Assembly (NCBI GenBank): GCA_017431005.1
Contig: JAFRLY010000030.1
Span: forward strand, 1 to 52,286
Length of the DNA: 52,286 bases
Direction of reading: 5' to 3'
Source of the DNA: Clostridia bacterium
Lineage (GTDB): Bacteria > Bacillota > Clostridia > Christensenellales > Aristaeellaceae
Both the position numbers and the translations under genes were made by a program. The notes below the pieces were generated by a model that ran no database searches, was not told where the DNA came from, and worked only from the letters and a program-made list of their open reading frames with translations. This document shows positions 23,201-31,913 of the stretch, one piece after another; position 1 is the first letter of the stretch, and each line of letters begins with the position of its first letter.

Positions 23201-24100
23201 ATGTCCCATATGCGTCAGAAGGTTCGTTCCCAGCGTAGCGATGTTGTCTTTAACATCATTTTATATACCGTTTGTGCTTTGTTGCTCCTGATTATTCTTT
23301 ATCCGTTATGGTTTATTGTCATTGCCTCTTTTTCTGATCCATCAGCTGTGGCAAGTGGTCATGTCTGGCTGTTACCTGTCGGCTTTACGTTTGACGGTTA
23401 TGAAGAACTACTGAAACAGGCAAATGTGTGGGTAGGGTATAAGAATACGATTATATATACACTGGTCGGTACATTTATTGCTCTTGCAGTAAACATCCCT
23501 GCTGCTTATGCCCTGTCACGTAAAGATCTGTGGGGCCGAAAAATACTAATGGGACTTTTCGTTTTCACAATGTTTTTTTCCGGCGGACTGATTCCAACGT
23601 TCCTTACGGTTCAGGAAGTTGGCTTGTACAACTCCTTCTGGGTAATGGTTCTCCCCTTTTCAGTCAGCGCCTATAACATGATTGTTGCAAGGACATTCTT
23701 TATGAATAGCCTGCCTGGGGAATTATGGGATGCAGCACAAGTGGATGGATGCGGTAATCTGCGGTTCTTCTTTACAATGGCACTTCCGCTTTCAAAGGCG
23801 GTCATTTCTGTGATTGCCTTGTGGACAGCGGTAGGACAGTGGAACTCCTATTTCAATGCCCTGATTTATATTCGGGATGCTGAGCTGTATCCGCTGCAGC
23901 TTATTATGAGGAATATCCTAATCACCAATCAAAGTTTTGCTGCACTCGGAACCGGCGAGGCCGCGATTATCGCTATGAGAAAAGCAAGCCTTGTCAGATA
24001 CTCGATGATTATTGTTTCCACAGTTCCCATTATGTGTGTTTATCCTTTTATCCAGAAGCATTTCGATCAGGGTGTCATGATCGGATCTGTAAAGGGATAA
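23201..24100 (+). CDS. carbohydrate ABC permease (LplC/YtcP type)
   Basis: A 299-residue partner permease with six predicted membrane helices and the loop NSLPGELWDAAQVDGCGNLRFFFTMALP (EAA-like). It ends FDQGVMIGSVKG as in the LplC branch. It starts 12 bases after the first permease with TAAGGAGG across the junction. As in the other importer, no ATPase is encoded nearby. Its binding protein follows 60 bases downstream. Confidence 0.93.
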   Translation: MSHMRQKVRSQRSDVVFNIILYTVCALLLLIILYPLWFIVIASFSDPSAVASGHVWLLPVGFTFDGYEELLKQANVWVGYKNTIIYTLVGTFIALAVNIPAAYALSRKDLWGRKILMGLFVFTMFFSGGLIPTFLTVQEVGLYNSFWVMVLPFSVSAYNMIVARTFFMNSLPGELWDAAQVDGCGNLRFFFTMALPLSKAVISVIALWTAVGQWNSYFNALIYIRDAELYPLQLIMRNILITNQSFAALGTGEAAIIAMRKASLVRYSMIIVSTVPIMCVYPFIQKHFDQGVMIGSVKG

Positions 24101-24160
24101 AAAAATCAGAGCCTGAACGGTCGTGTAAACCGTTTAGAAAATAATTAAGGAGGGTTTCTC

Positions 24161-25732
24161 ATGAAAAAGTTCCTGTCACTGTTCCTGGCCATGCTGCTGA
24201 TTTTCTCGGCTTCTGCAGCTTTGGCGGAGACCCCTGGGTTCCATGCTGAAGGTATGCCCATTGTTGATGAACCCATTACCATCAAAGTACTGACAATGCG
24301 CTGGGCGGATATGGGCGATTCCTTTGCTGACAACCCCTTCCTGGTCAACCTGGAAAAAGAATCCAATGTAAAAGTAGACTGGCAGATCGTTTCCTCCAAT
24401 GACTGGGGAGATCAGAAACCGATCCTGCTGGCTGGTGGAACTGATGTGCTTCCGGACGTAGTCCTTGGTTTCCAGACTTTCAACGAATCTGATATCATGA
24501 GCAACGTCGAGTACTTCATCCCCCTGGAGGACCTGATCGACCAGTATATGCCCAACCTGAAAAAAGCTTTCGAAGAAATGCCTGCCCTTAAGGCTATCTC
24601 CACATCTGCAGACGGGCACATTTATTCCCTGCCGTCCCGGATGCCCAAGCGGCCTATCTCCTGCAACGTTCCTGTCATCAATATGCAGTGGCTGAAGAAC
24701 CTGAACCTTGAAGTTCCGAATACCATTGAAGAGCTGGAAGCTGTCCTGACCGCTTTCAAAGAACAGGACGCTAACGGAAACGGAGATCCCAACGATGAAA
24801 TCCCCTTTACTGGCATCGGTCTGGGAACCGACTTCCTCATGCCCTTTGGCATCAACGATCCGAACGGAACTGGCTACATGATCAATGAAGATGGATCTGC
24901 TTCCTATCTGTATACCAGTGAACAGTACAAAGAAGGCATCAAGTGGGCTCATAAACTGTATGAAGCCGGCCTGATCGACAACGAAACTTTCACACAGGAC
25001 CAGAGCATCCGCGATGCAAAGTGTGACGATCCTGAAGTATCCCGCGTTGGTTTCGGTTATGCCTGGAGCTATGATGCTATTTTCCGCCGCTGGATGAATG
25101 AATATGCTGTTATCGCGCCTCTGGCCGGTCCGGATGGCGTCCGTTATCAGCAGGGCGACAAAAATGGTGTATCCTCACTGAAATCCAACCAGCTGTCCAT
25201 TACTACAGTGTGCAAGTGCCCCGAAGTGGTTCTGCGCTGGGCAGACCAGTTCTATACCGGCGAAGCCAGCATCCAGAATTTCTGGGGCGGCCTTGGCGAG
25301 GTAACCAGTGATAACGGAGACGGTACTTATTCGCTGAACAATCCGCCGGAAGGCACCAGTGCTGATGCTTGGTATTGGGCACGTTCCCTGCGTGACTTTG
25401 GTCCCAAGTACTCTTCTCTCGAATTCGATAGCAAGATCGTTCTTGATCCGACCCAGGGTGACGGACTGAAAGTTGCCATGGATGCCGAAACCGCGCAGTA
25501 TGTACATGACTGCTTCCCGGAACTGAAGTATACACCTGAAGAATACAATGAACTGTCCTTCCTCGGAGCAGACATCAATTCCTATGTGGATACCATGCGT
25601 GCCAAGTGGGTTACCGAAGGCGGCGTTGATGAGGACTGGGATGCCTATGTCGCGCAGCTGGATGCAATGGGCCTGCAGGACATGAACAAGATCTACTTGG
25701 GAGCTTACGAGCGTTATCTGGCAGCACAATAA
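24161..25732 (+). CDS. extracellular carbohydrate-binding protein
   Basis: The 523-residue solute-binding protein has a signal peptide (FLSLFLAMLLIFSASAALA before ETPG) with an AxA cleavage site and no lipobox Cys. The mature part has family features such as GGTDVLPDVVLGFQ and a calcium-loop-like stretch FKEQDANGNGDPNDEIPF (about residues 205-220) often seen in LplA-type proteins. It follows AAGGAGGG and is more GC-rich than the hydrolase that follows. It presumably captures the oligosaccharide later cleaved by the two GH31 enzymes and the GH13 enzyme. Confidence 0.92.
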   Translation: MKKFLSLFLAMLLIFSASAALAETPGFHAEGMPIVDEPITIKVLTMRWADMGDSFADNPFLVNLEKESNVKVDWQIVSSNDWGDQKPILLAGGTDVLPDVVLGFQTFNESDIMSNVEYFIPLEDLIDQYMPNLKKAFEEMPALKAISTSADGHIYSLPSRMPKRPISCNVPVINMQWLKNLNLEVPNTIEELEAVLTAFKEQDANGNGDPNDEIPFTGIGLGTDFLMPFGINDPNGTGYMINEDGSASYLYTSEQYKEGIKWAHKLYEAGLIDNETFTQDQSIRDAKCDDPEVSRVGFGYAWSYDAIFRRWMNEYAVIAPLAGPDGVRYQQGDKNGVSSLKSNQLSITTVCKCPEVVLRWADQFYTGEASIQNFWGGLGEVTSDNGDGTYSLNNPPEGTSADAWYWARSLRDFGPKYSSLEFDSKIVLDPTQGDGLKVAMDAETAQYVHDCFPELKYTPEEYNELSFLGADINSYVDTMRAKWVTEGGVDEDWDAYVAQLDAMGLQDMNKIYLGAYERYLAAQ

Positions 25733-25756
25733 GGTAAGAAAATATCTATTACTCAG

Positions 25757-25798
25757 GACGGCGGATACAAATGGATACAATCCTTTGTATCCGCCGTC
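25757..25798 (+). terminator. intercistronic hairpin after the binding-protein gene
   Basis: GACGGCGGATACAAA (25757-25771) and TTTGTATCCGCCGTC (25784-25798) form a perfect 15-bp stem, and GGA/TCC may pair inside the loop. No T tract follows, so mRNA stabilisation or partial attenuation is more likely than full termination. The other importer has a hairpin at the same place (13536-13569). Confidence 0.72.
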
Positions 25799-25825
25799 TA
25801 TCAAATAAGAGAAGGAACGATTGCT

Positions 25826-28153
25826 ATGGTCACCACCTTTACAGAGGCTCAATATCGGATCACGTTTATGACTGCTCGATTGGTTCGCTTTGAATATCAA
25901 GAAAATGGCATCTTTGAGAACCGATTAACTACGAGTGTTCAGAACCGGGAGTTTCCTGATGTTAAGGTGGAGATGTGCCGAAACAGTAAGGGATTAGTTC
26001 TGGATACTGATTACTTACATATTATCTATGACGAAAAACCCTTCTCCATCAACGGTTTATGTATTTCTGTCAAAGGAAATCTTACTGCCTATCATAGCAC
26101 TTGGAGATATGGAGAAAAAATCACAACACTAGGCGGCACTGTCAGGACATTAGACGGTGCAGATGGCGAGATTCCCGTAGAAAACGGATTAGTATCTCGT
26201 AGTGGTTATTCTGTTCTTGATGACAGTCAGAGCATGATTCTGACAAATAGCGGTAAATTCATTCCACGCGAACAGTCAGAAACTGATTTTTATTTCTTTG
26301 GTTATGGTCATGATTATCAACAATGCTTACGAGATTATTACTGGCTTACCGGTACAGTTCCAATGCTTCCCAGATATGCACTTGGAAATTGGTGGAGTCG
26401 GTTTCATGAATATACTGAAAAAAGTTATTTGGAATTGATGGATCGTTTCGAGCAAGCTGCTATTCCCCTTTCTGTTGCTGTCATTGATATGGATTGGCAC
26501 TTAACAGATGTTCCTGGCAATAGCGGATGGACTGGGTATACCTGGAACAAATCATTGTTTCCAGATCCACATCGATTCTTATCTGCCCTACACAAACGTA
26601 GAATGCATACAACGCTAAATTTACATCCTGCTGGAGGTGTAGAAGCATATGAAGATGCTTATCCCGCGATGTGCGAATCGTTAGGAATTAACCCAGAACA
26701 AAAAAAACGTATTGATTTTGATGCATCAGATGAAAGATTTTTACATGCATACCTTGAATACCTGCATCATCCACTTGAGGAGGAGGGTGTAGATTTCTGG
26801 TGGATCGACTGGCAACAAGGGAAAGAAAGTTTAGTAAAAGGACTCGATCCATTATGGGTACTAAATGAAAGGCATTTTCAAGATAGTCAGAGAAAAGGGA
26901 AAAGAGGATTAATCCTTTCTCGCTACGCAGGCCCAGGCAGTCAACGGACTCCTGTCGGCTTTTCTGGTGACACTATTATGAGCTGGGCTTCTCTGGCTTT
27001 TCAGCCAAAGTTTACAGCAATGGCAACAAATGCAGGATACCCTTGGTGGAGCCATGATATTGGCGGACACATGCGGGGAATTCGTAATGATGAACTGTCA
27101 GTTCGCTGGTTGCAATTTGGTGTTTTTTCTCCAATTTTACGTCTTCATTCTGGAAAAATGTGTTTTGCTAGCAAAGAGCCTTGGACATACGGAAAAGAAG
27201 CTGAGAGGATCATGGGAGATTATCTGCGCCTTCGTCATCGCTTGATCCCATATCTTTATACAGCAGCTGAACGCACACATCACTGTGGAGAAGCATTAAT
27301 CAGGCCCATGTATTATCAGTGGCCAGATTCTGAAGAAGCTTATCAAGTACCAAATCAATATATGTTTGGGCCTTCGCTTATGGTTTGTCCCATTACAGAA
27401 CCCATGAATCCAGAGTTGAAAATGAGTAAAACAACTGCATGGCTGCCAGAAGGAACATGGTTTGATACGATGACGGGACAGGTTTATTCCGGTGATCGTA
27501 TGTTGTCAATATGGCGGGGACTAGATGATTATCCCGTATTTGCTCCATCTGGTACAATTCTCCCTTTGGCAGATAGCATGATTGCTGATGAAAATCCATC
27601 CGAGATGACATTACGAGTATTCGGCGGAGCAAGTGGTAGTTTTGATCTGTACGAAGATGACTGTGTATCGCTTAACAGTAATGCAGTATGGACACATATC
27701 TCGTTTGACTGGGAAAACAAGGTACTTCGTTTTTCCATAGAAGGAGATCGTTCGCTATTACCAGATAAACGAGTATGGCATATAGAATGTGTAGGAATTA
27801 ACAAAACAAATACCTGGTATAACAATGTAATACTTTCATGTTCCTGTAAGCCTAGTATGAACGGTTTCTGCTTCTCTATAGAAATGAACTGTTCAGAGAC
27901 GTGTGCAACCATTTCTTTTGACGAACTAACCTTGGTACAGGATGACTGGCTAATGCGAGCGGCTCAAAGACTACAAATAGCGCAGACTAGCAATGACGAA
28001 AAAGAGATGATCTGGCACCTGCTTAACAGCAAGGGAAATACTCCTTCAGCGTTTGGCACAATGAAAGCAAAATGTACAACACCAGTCCTGATAGACTGCC
28101 TTGAGGAAATTCTTTTTGCACAGGATGAAGAGAAAGGGGAAAGAAGAAAGTGA
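25826..28153 (+). CDS. GH31 alpha-glycosidase (alpha-glucosidase/alpha-xylosidase)
   Basis: A 775-residue family 31 glycoside hydrolase that removes terminal alpha-linked glucose or xylose. A beta domain leads into the catalytic barrel with the nucleophile in FWWIDWQQG (D328) and the acid/base in GFSGD (D382); HDIGGHMRG and RLRHRLIPYLYT also fit. There is no signal peptide, so it acts on imported oligosaccharides. Its DNA is markedly AT-richer than neighbouring genes, which suggests a different origin. Its TGA overlaps the next gene by GTGA. The exact substrate cannot be read from sequence. Confidence 0.93.
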   Translation: MVTTFTEAQYRITFMTARLVRFEYQENGIFENRLTTSVQNREFPDVKVEMCRNSKGLVLDTDYLHIIYDEKPFSINGLCISVKGNLTAYHSTWRYGEKITTLGGTVRTLDGADGEIPVENGLVSRSGYSVLDDSQSMILTNSGKFIPREQSETDFYFFGYGHDYQQCLRDYYWLTGTVPMLPRYALGNWWSRFHEYTEKSYLELMDRFEQAAIPLSVAVIDMDWHLTDVPGNSGWTGYTWNKSLFPDPHRFLSALHKRRMHTTLNLHPAGGVEAYEDAYPAMCESLGINPEQKKRIDFDASDERFLHAYLEYLHHPLEEEGVDFWWIDWQQGKESLVKGLDPLWVLNERHFQDSQRKGKRGLILSRYAGPGSQRTPVGFSGDTIMSWASLAFQPKFTAMATNAGYPWWSHDIGGHMRGIRNDELSVRWLQFGVFSPILRLHSGKMCFASKEPWTYGKEAERIMGDYLRLRHRLIPYLYTAAERTHHCGEALIRPMYYQWPDSEEAYQVPNQYMFGPSLMVCPITEPMNPELKMSKTTAWLPEGTWFDTMTGQVYSGDRMLSIWRGLDDYPVFAPSGTILPLADSMIADENPSEMTLRVFGGASGSFDLYEDDCVSLNSNAVWTHISFDWENKVLRFSIEGDRSLLPDKRVWHIECVGINKTNTWYNNVILSCSCKPSMNGFCFSIEMNCSETCATISFDELTLVQDDWLMRAAQRLQIAQTSNDEKEMIWHLLNSKGNTPSAFGTMKAKCTTPVLIDCLEEILFAQDEEKGERRK

Positions 28154-30321
28154 TTCGACATGTTCCAGAGGGTATTGTTCCCTTCGAAAACTGCGGATAT
28201 GCCAGAATACCTGCTTATCCCTTTATCGGTCAGGAGATTAGGCTGGATTGCTTATGTGACAGCGAAACCGCGCCGGTTCTTGAATTTGATCATCATCAGG
28301 TGGAAACACCCGTTGCTTCATCATTCGGAGAAGGACGCTGGCGATTTACGATTCCTGCATTTTTAACAGCGCAATCAATGCAATATCGTTTTGTGTGTGA
28401 AAGAGAGCATACTCCCTGGTTTTCTTTGGATGTTCTGGAAAAGGTCACTTTCTCTTCTCCAACCGAAACAGGAGAAGGATGGATAAAACTGAACGAGAAT
28501 ATCTATTTGAATTTTACCGCTTCTGATGCATCCTTTACTGTTTCTACGGATAACCATAATGTGAATCAATCAGTACCGTTTTCTCATCTATGGACTTTAG
28601 AAGCCGGGAACCATCATCTGTGGAGCCTGTTGTACAAAGGAGAAAGGAAGGTTACCTGCTGTGAAATTACCCTTGGATTACGCAAGGATCATTCTGTTGC
28701 ATGGCAGGAAATGATTATCGAAGGCACACAAAAGCATATCTGGGGAACAGGTGAACGATTTGATTATGTGGATCAGCAGGGGCATGGAACCTGCGGCCAG
28801 GTTGTTGAGCATTTTACCCGGCAGGGGCAATGGTCTTACATCCCTGTCCCGTTGTTTACGACCGATGCAGGCTTCGGTTTTTTCCGGAATACAGGCTGCA
28901 ATGTTGAGATGATATTTGATAAAAAAATAAGGATTTCATCTCTGGTTTCGCCTGGTATGCAGGATAACTGGTTATTGGGTACGCCTGCAGAACAGCTGGC
29001 AGCGTATATGCGCATAACTGGAAAACCCAAATTGCCCCCGGAATGGGCTTTCGGGTTATGGATCAGCGCCAACGGCTGGTGCTGTGATACGGATGTGGAG
29101 GAACAACTAAATGCCCTTAAGAAGTATGACTACCCCGCATCTGTAATGGTTCTTGAAGCCTGGAGCGATGAAAGTACTTTTTATCGCTGGAGTGACAAAT
29201 GGAAAGATCCGGGAAAAATGGTATCGAAAGTCCGGGAAGCCGGACTGCACCTTGTTTTATGGCAGATTCCGGTGCTGAAGGCAGTTAAGGACAGTCCTGA
29301 TCAGGATGCTGTACGGAGAGACCGGGAAGAAGCTGTAGCGAACGGATGGGTTGTTCGCCGCACCGATGATTCCCCTTATGAAATTCCGGAGAAATGGTTC
29401 GCGGGAAGCTTGCTGCCTGATTTTACAAATCCCGAAGCCTGTGAATGGTGGTTTTCCAAGCGCGAGCATCTTTTATCTTCCGGGATTGAAGGCTTTAAAA
29501 CCGATGGCGGAGAATTCCTCTTTGGAAGTAATGTCATACTGTATGACGGGACAGCCGGAACAGATGCGCATAATCTTTATCCGATGCAATATGTACAGGC
29601 TTATAGCGATTGGATGAGGCGGCGGGGTGTCGAAGGCGTTACTTTCAGCCGTGCAGGCTATGCCGGTGTGCAGACAGTCCCCATTCATTGGGCGGGAGAT
29701 CAGCTGAGCACATGGCAGGAGCTGAAGGCACAGCTGACTGCCGGTATATCGGCCGGCCTTTCTGGTATCCTCTTCTGGGGTTTTGATATCGGTGGGTTTG
29801 CAGGTGAATTGCCGGACGCGGAATTATATCTTCGTGCGACAGCGCTGGCATGTTTTTGCCCTGTTATGCAATGGCATGCTGAACCAAGAAACGGCCAGTT
29901 TTATGCGACGCATGACCAGGCCTTCAACAATGACCGTAGTCCGTGGAATCTGGCGGAGAAGCTGAACAATCAGGAAATCATCAGGGTTGCATGCTCTTTT
30001 GCAAGGCTGCGGGAGCAATTGCGTTCATATTTGTGGGGGGAAGCCCAATACTGTGTTAAGAATTCCCGTCCCATGATGGCTCATCTGTGCATGGATTATC
30101 CGGATGACCCAAATGCTCATAACTGTAATGATCAATATATGCTGGGCAGAAAGCTTTTAGTTGCTCCGATCGTTGAAAAAGAAGTGTCCGGAAGAGAAGT
30201 ATTTTTCCCTGCAGGTAAGTGGAGACACTACTTTACACAGGAAATGATCCATGGAGGGAAAAAACAATACATAAACTGCCCTGTTACAGAAGCGCTTGTG
30301 TTTGAAAAGGTGGGGGATTGA
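28150..30321 (+). CDS. GH31 alpha-glycosidase (YicI-like alpha-xylosidase type)
   Basis: A 723-residue second GH31 enzyme, only distantly like the first. It starts at GTG 28150 inside GTGA shared with the upstream stop, so it is translationally coupled. The catalytic nucleophile is in GFKTDGGE (D452) and the acid/base in HWAGDQLSTW (D517). The layout PPEWAFGLWISANGWCCDTDVEEQL recalls the alpha-xylosidase/oligosaccharide branch. There is no signal peptide. With the GH13 enzyme that follows four bases later it forms an intracellular oligosaccharide-degrading set. Substrate assignment to alpha-xylosides is inference. Confidence 0.92.
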   Translation: MIRHVPEGIVPFENCGYARIPAYPFIGQEIRLDCLCDSETAPVLEFDHHQVETPVASSFGEGRWRFTIPAFLTAQSMQYRFVCEREHTPWFSLDVLEKVTFSSPTETGEGWIKLNENIYLNFTASDASFTVSTDNHNVNQSVPFSHLWTLEAGNHHLWSLLYKGERKVTCCEITLGLRKDHSVAWQEMIIEGTQKHIWGTGERFDYVDQQGHGTCGQVVEHFTRQGQWSYIPVPLFTTDAGFGFFRNTGCNVEMIFDKKIRISSLVSPGMQDNWLLGTPAEQLAAYMRITGKPKLPPEWAFGLWISANGWCCDTDVEEQLNALKKYDYPASVMVLEAWSDESTFYRWSDKWKDPGKMVSKVREAGLHLVLWQIPVLKAVKDSPDQDAVRRDREEAVANGWVVRRTDDSPYEIPEKWFAGSLLPDFTNPEACEWWFSKREHLLSSGIEGFKTDGGEFLFGSNVILYDGTAGTDAHNLYPMQYVQAYSDWMRRRGVEGVTFSRAGYAGVQTVPIHWAGDQLSTWQELKAQLTAGISAGLSGILFWGFDIGGFAGELPDAELYLRATALACFCPVMQWHAEPRNGQFYATHDQAFNNDRSPWNLAEKLNNQEIIRVACSFARLREQLRSYLWGEAQYCVKNSRPMMAHLCMDYPDDPNAHNCNDQYMLGRKLLVAPIVEKEVSGREVFFPAGKWRHYFTQEMIHGGKKQYINCPVTEALVFEKVGD

Positions 30322-30324
30322 GTC

Positions 30325-31587
30325 GTGAATTTAAGGAATATGACTTTGTATTCCGTCTTTATCCGTAATCACGGAGGAACATTTAACGCTGTCGAGAAGG
30401 ATATTCCCCGCATCAGATCACTCGGTGCTGATATCATCTGGCTCTTGCCTGTTCACCCTATCGGAAAAGCGCAAAGGAAAGGAACGCTTGGCTCACCATA
30501 CGCCATTTCTGATTATCGTAAAGTCAATCCGGAATATGGCACTTTTGATGATTTCTGCCGGTTGGCGGATATTGTTCACGCGAACGGCATGAAGCTGATG
30601 ATAGATGTGGTTTATAACCATACTTCTCCTGATTCATGGCTGGCTGAGCACCATCCGGAGTGGTTCTATCATAAACCGGATGGCAGCTTTGGCAATCGAA
30701 TCGGTGACTGGTCGGATATTGTTGATTTGGATTACACCCACAGGGAATTATGGGAGTATCAGGCAGAAACGCTGAAAATGTGGGCTGGGATTGTTGACGG
30801 CTTCAGATGTGATGTGGCCCCGTTAGTTCCCCTTGATTTCTGGTTATATGCCAGAAAAGAAGTAGAAAAAGTACGTCCCGGCTGCATCTGGCTTGCGGAA
30901 TCTGTAGAACCGGAATTCATCCGTGAAAACAGGAACCGCGGAATGATCAGCCACAGTGATGCAGAATTGTATCAGGCCTTTGATATTTGTTATGATTATG
31001 ACGTCTATGGTGATTTTATCCGATATGTGCAGGGTATAAGCAACCTTCCAGATTATGTGGCAGCTTTGCTTCGCCAGGAAAGTATCTATCCTGCAAATTA
31101 TGTTAAACTGCGCTTTTTGGAAAACCATGATCGTGTTCGGATGGCATTCCTGTTTCCTGATACCAAAGCACAGCGAAATTGGCTGGCCTGGATGTTTTTT
31201 CAAAAAGGGATGCCCCTTCTTTATGGAGGGCAAGAATGGGCAGCAATTCATAAACCGGATTTGTTTAATCAGGATCCGGTGTTAATGAATGGAGAAGCAT
31301 GTTATTCGGATTTAATACAAAGACTATCAACCTTAAAGAAAAACATTATTTTTTCAGAAGGCATCTATTCCATCAATGCATTTCCTAATGATCTATTGCT
31401 GGCTGAATGGAGTAGAGGAAGTGATAAAATCATTGGCGCTTTCAGTTTAAAAGCCAAAAATACGGTTATTCCTATTGCTTTACCAGATGGTGAATATGTT
31501 AACTATCTGGATGATAGACCAGTACAAATTGAAGGCGGCATTCTGTCTTCTAACGGCGAGCCGATTATTATATTTGTACAAAAGTAA
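30325..31587 (+). CDS. GH13 alpha-amylase-family glycosidase (intracellular)
   Basis: A 420-residue compact GH13 enzyme without signal peptide. Family regions are DVVYNHT (region I), GFRCDVAPLVP with nucleophile D163, WLAESVEPEF with acid/base E192, and FLENHDRVR with the transition-state Asp. The protein is short for the family, with no large C-terminal domain beyond a small beta segment. It starts at GTG 30325 after GGGGGATTGAG, three bases past the GH31 stop. It likely cleaves alpha-glucan oligosaccharides with the GH31 enzymes. Confidence 0.9.
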   Translation: MNLRNMTLYSVFIRNHGGTFNAVEKDIPRIRSLGADIIWLLPVHPIGKAQRKGTLGSPYAISDYRKVNPEYGTFDDFCRLADIVHANGMKLMIDVVYNHTSPDSWLAEHHPEWFYHKPDGSFGNRIGDWSDIVDLDYTHRELWEYQAETLKMWAGIVDGFRCDVAPLVPLDFWLYARKEVEKVRPGCIWLAESVEPEFIRENRNRGMISHSDAELYQAFDICYDYDVYGDFIRYVQGISNLPDYVAALLRQESIYPANYVKLRFLENHDRVRMAFLFPDTKAQRNWLAWMFFQKGMPLLYGGQEWAAIHKPDLFNQDPVLMNGEACYSDLIQRLSTLKKNIIFSEGIYSINAFPNDLLLAEWSRGSDKIIGAFSLKAKNTVIPIALPDGEYVNYLDDRPVQIEGGILSSNGEPIIIFVQK

Positions 31588-31600
31588 TGTGGAGGACTTT

Positions 31601-31795
31601 ATGCTGAGTAGAAAATATCAGGAATACTTACGATGGACAATTGACTGCCATTTTCATTCTCTCCTGTCTGATCTGTGGATGAATATTTTTGCTGTTTCGC
31701 ACGGACAATACTATAGTATGCCCTGCGCTTTATTTCCAGCATGCAGCTGCAATATCCGGTGTCATGCCGATCCCTCCTGTTCCATTTTGATCTGA
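31601..31795 (+). CDS. short reading frame at the end of the sugar operon, possibly truncated gene
   Basis: Starting at ATG 31601 after TGTGGAGGACTTT, a very good ribosome site 13 bases past the GH13 stop, this frame encodes 64 residues: MLSRKYQEYLRWTIDCHFHS, then a Cys-rich tail (CALFPACSCNIRC). The ribosome site and first codons look like the start of a real operon gene, but the tail has no family resemblance and composition changes sharply within it. I interpret it as the 5' stub of a gene cut at the island border, with a random continuation. A true small Cys-rich peptide cannot be excluded. Confidence 0.4.
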   Translation: MLSRKYQEYLRWTIDCHFHSLLSDLWMNIFAVSHGQYYSMPCALFPACSCNIRCHADPSCSILI

Positions 31796-31913
31796 CATGA
31801 AGAGGAACCGGGGAATGGGTCAGGGGAGCACCGGACAAGGCAGACAAAAAGAGCGGACGGATGAATTCCGGCCGCAAAAGGCAGGGAAAAGCCCGCGGGC
31901 TTTCCGCTTCGGT

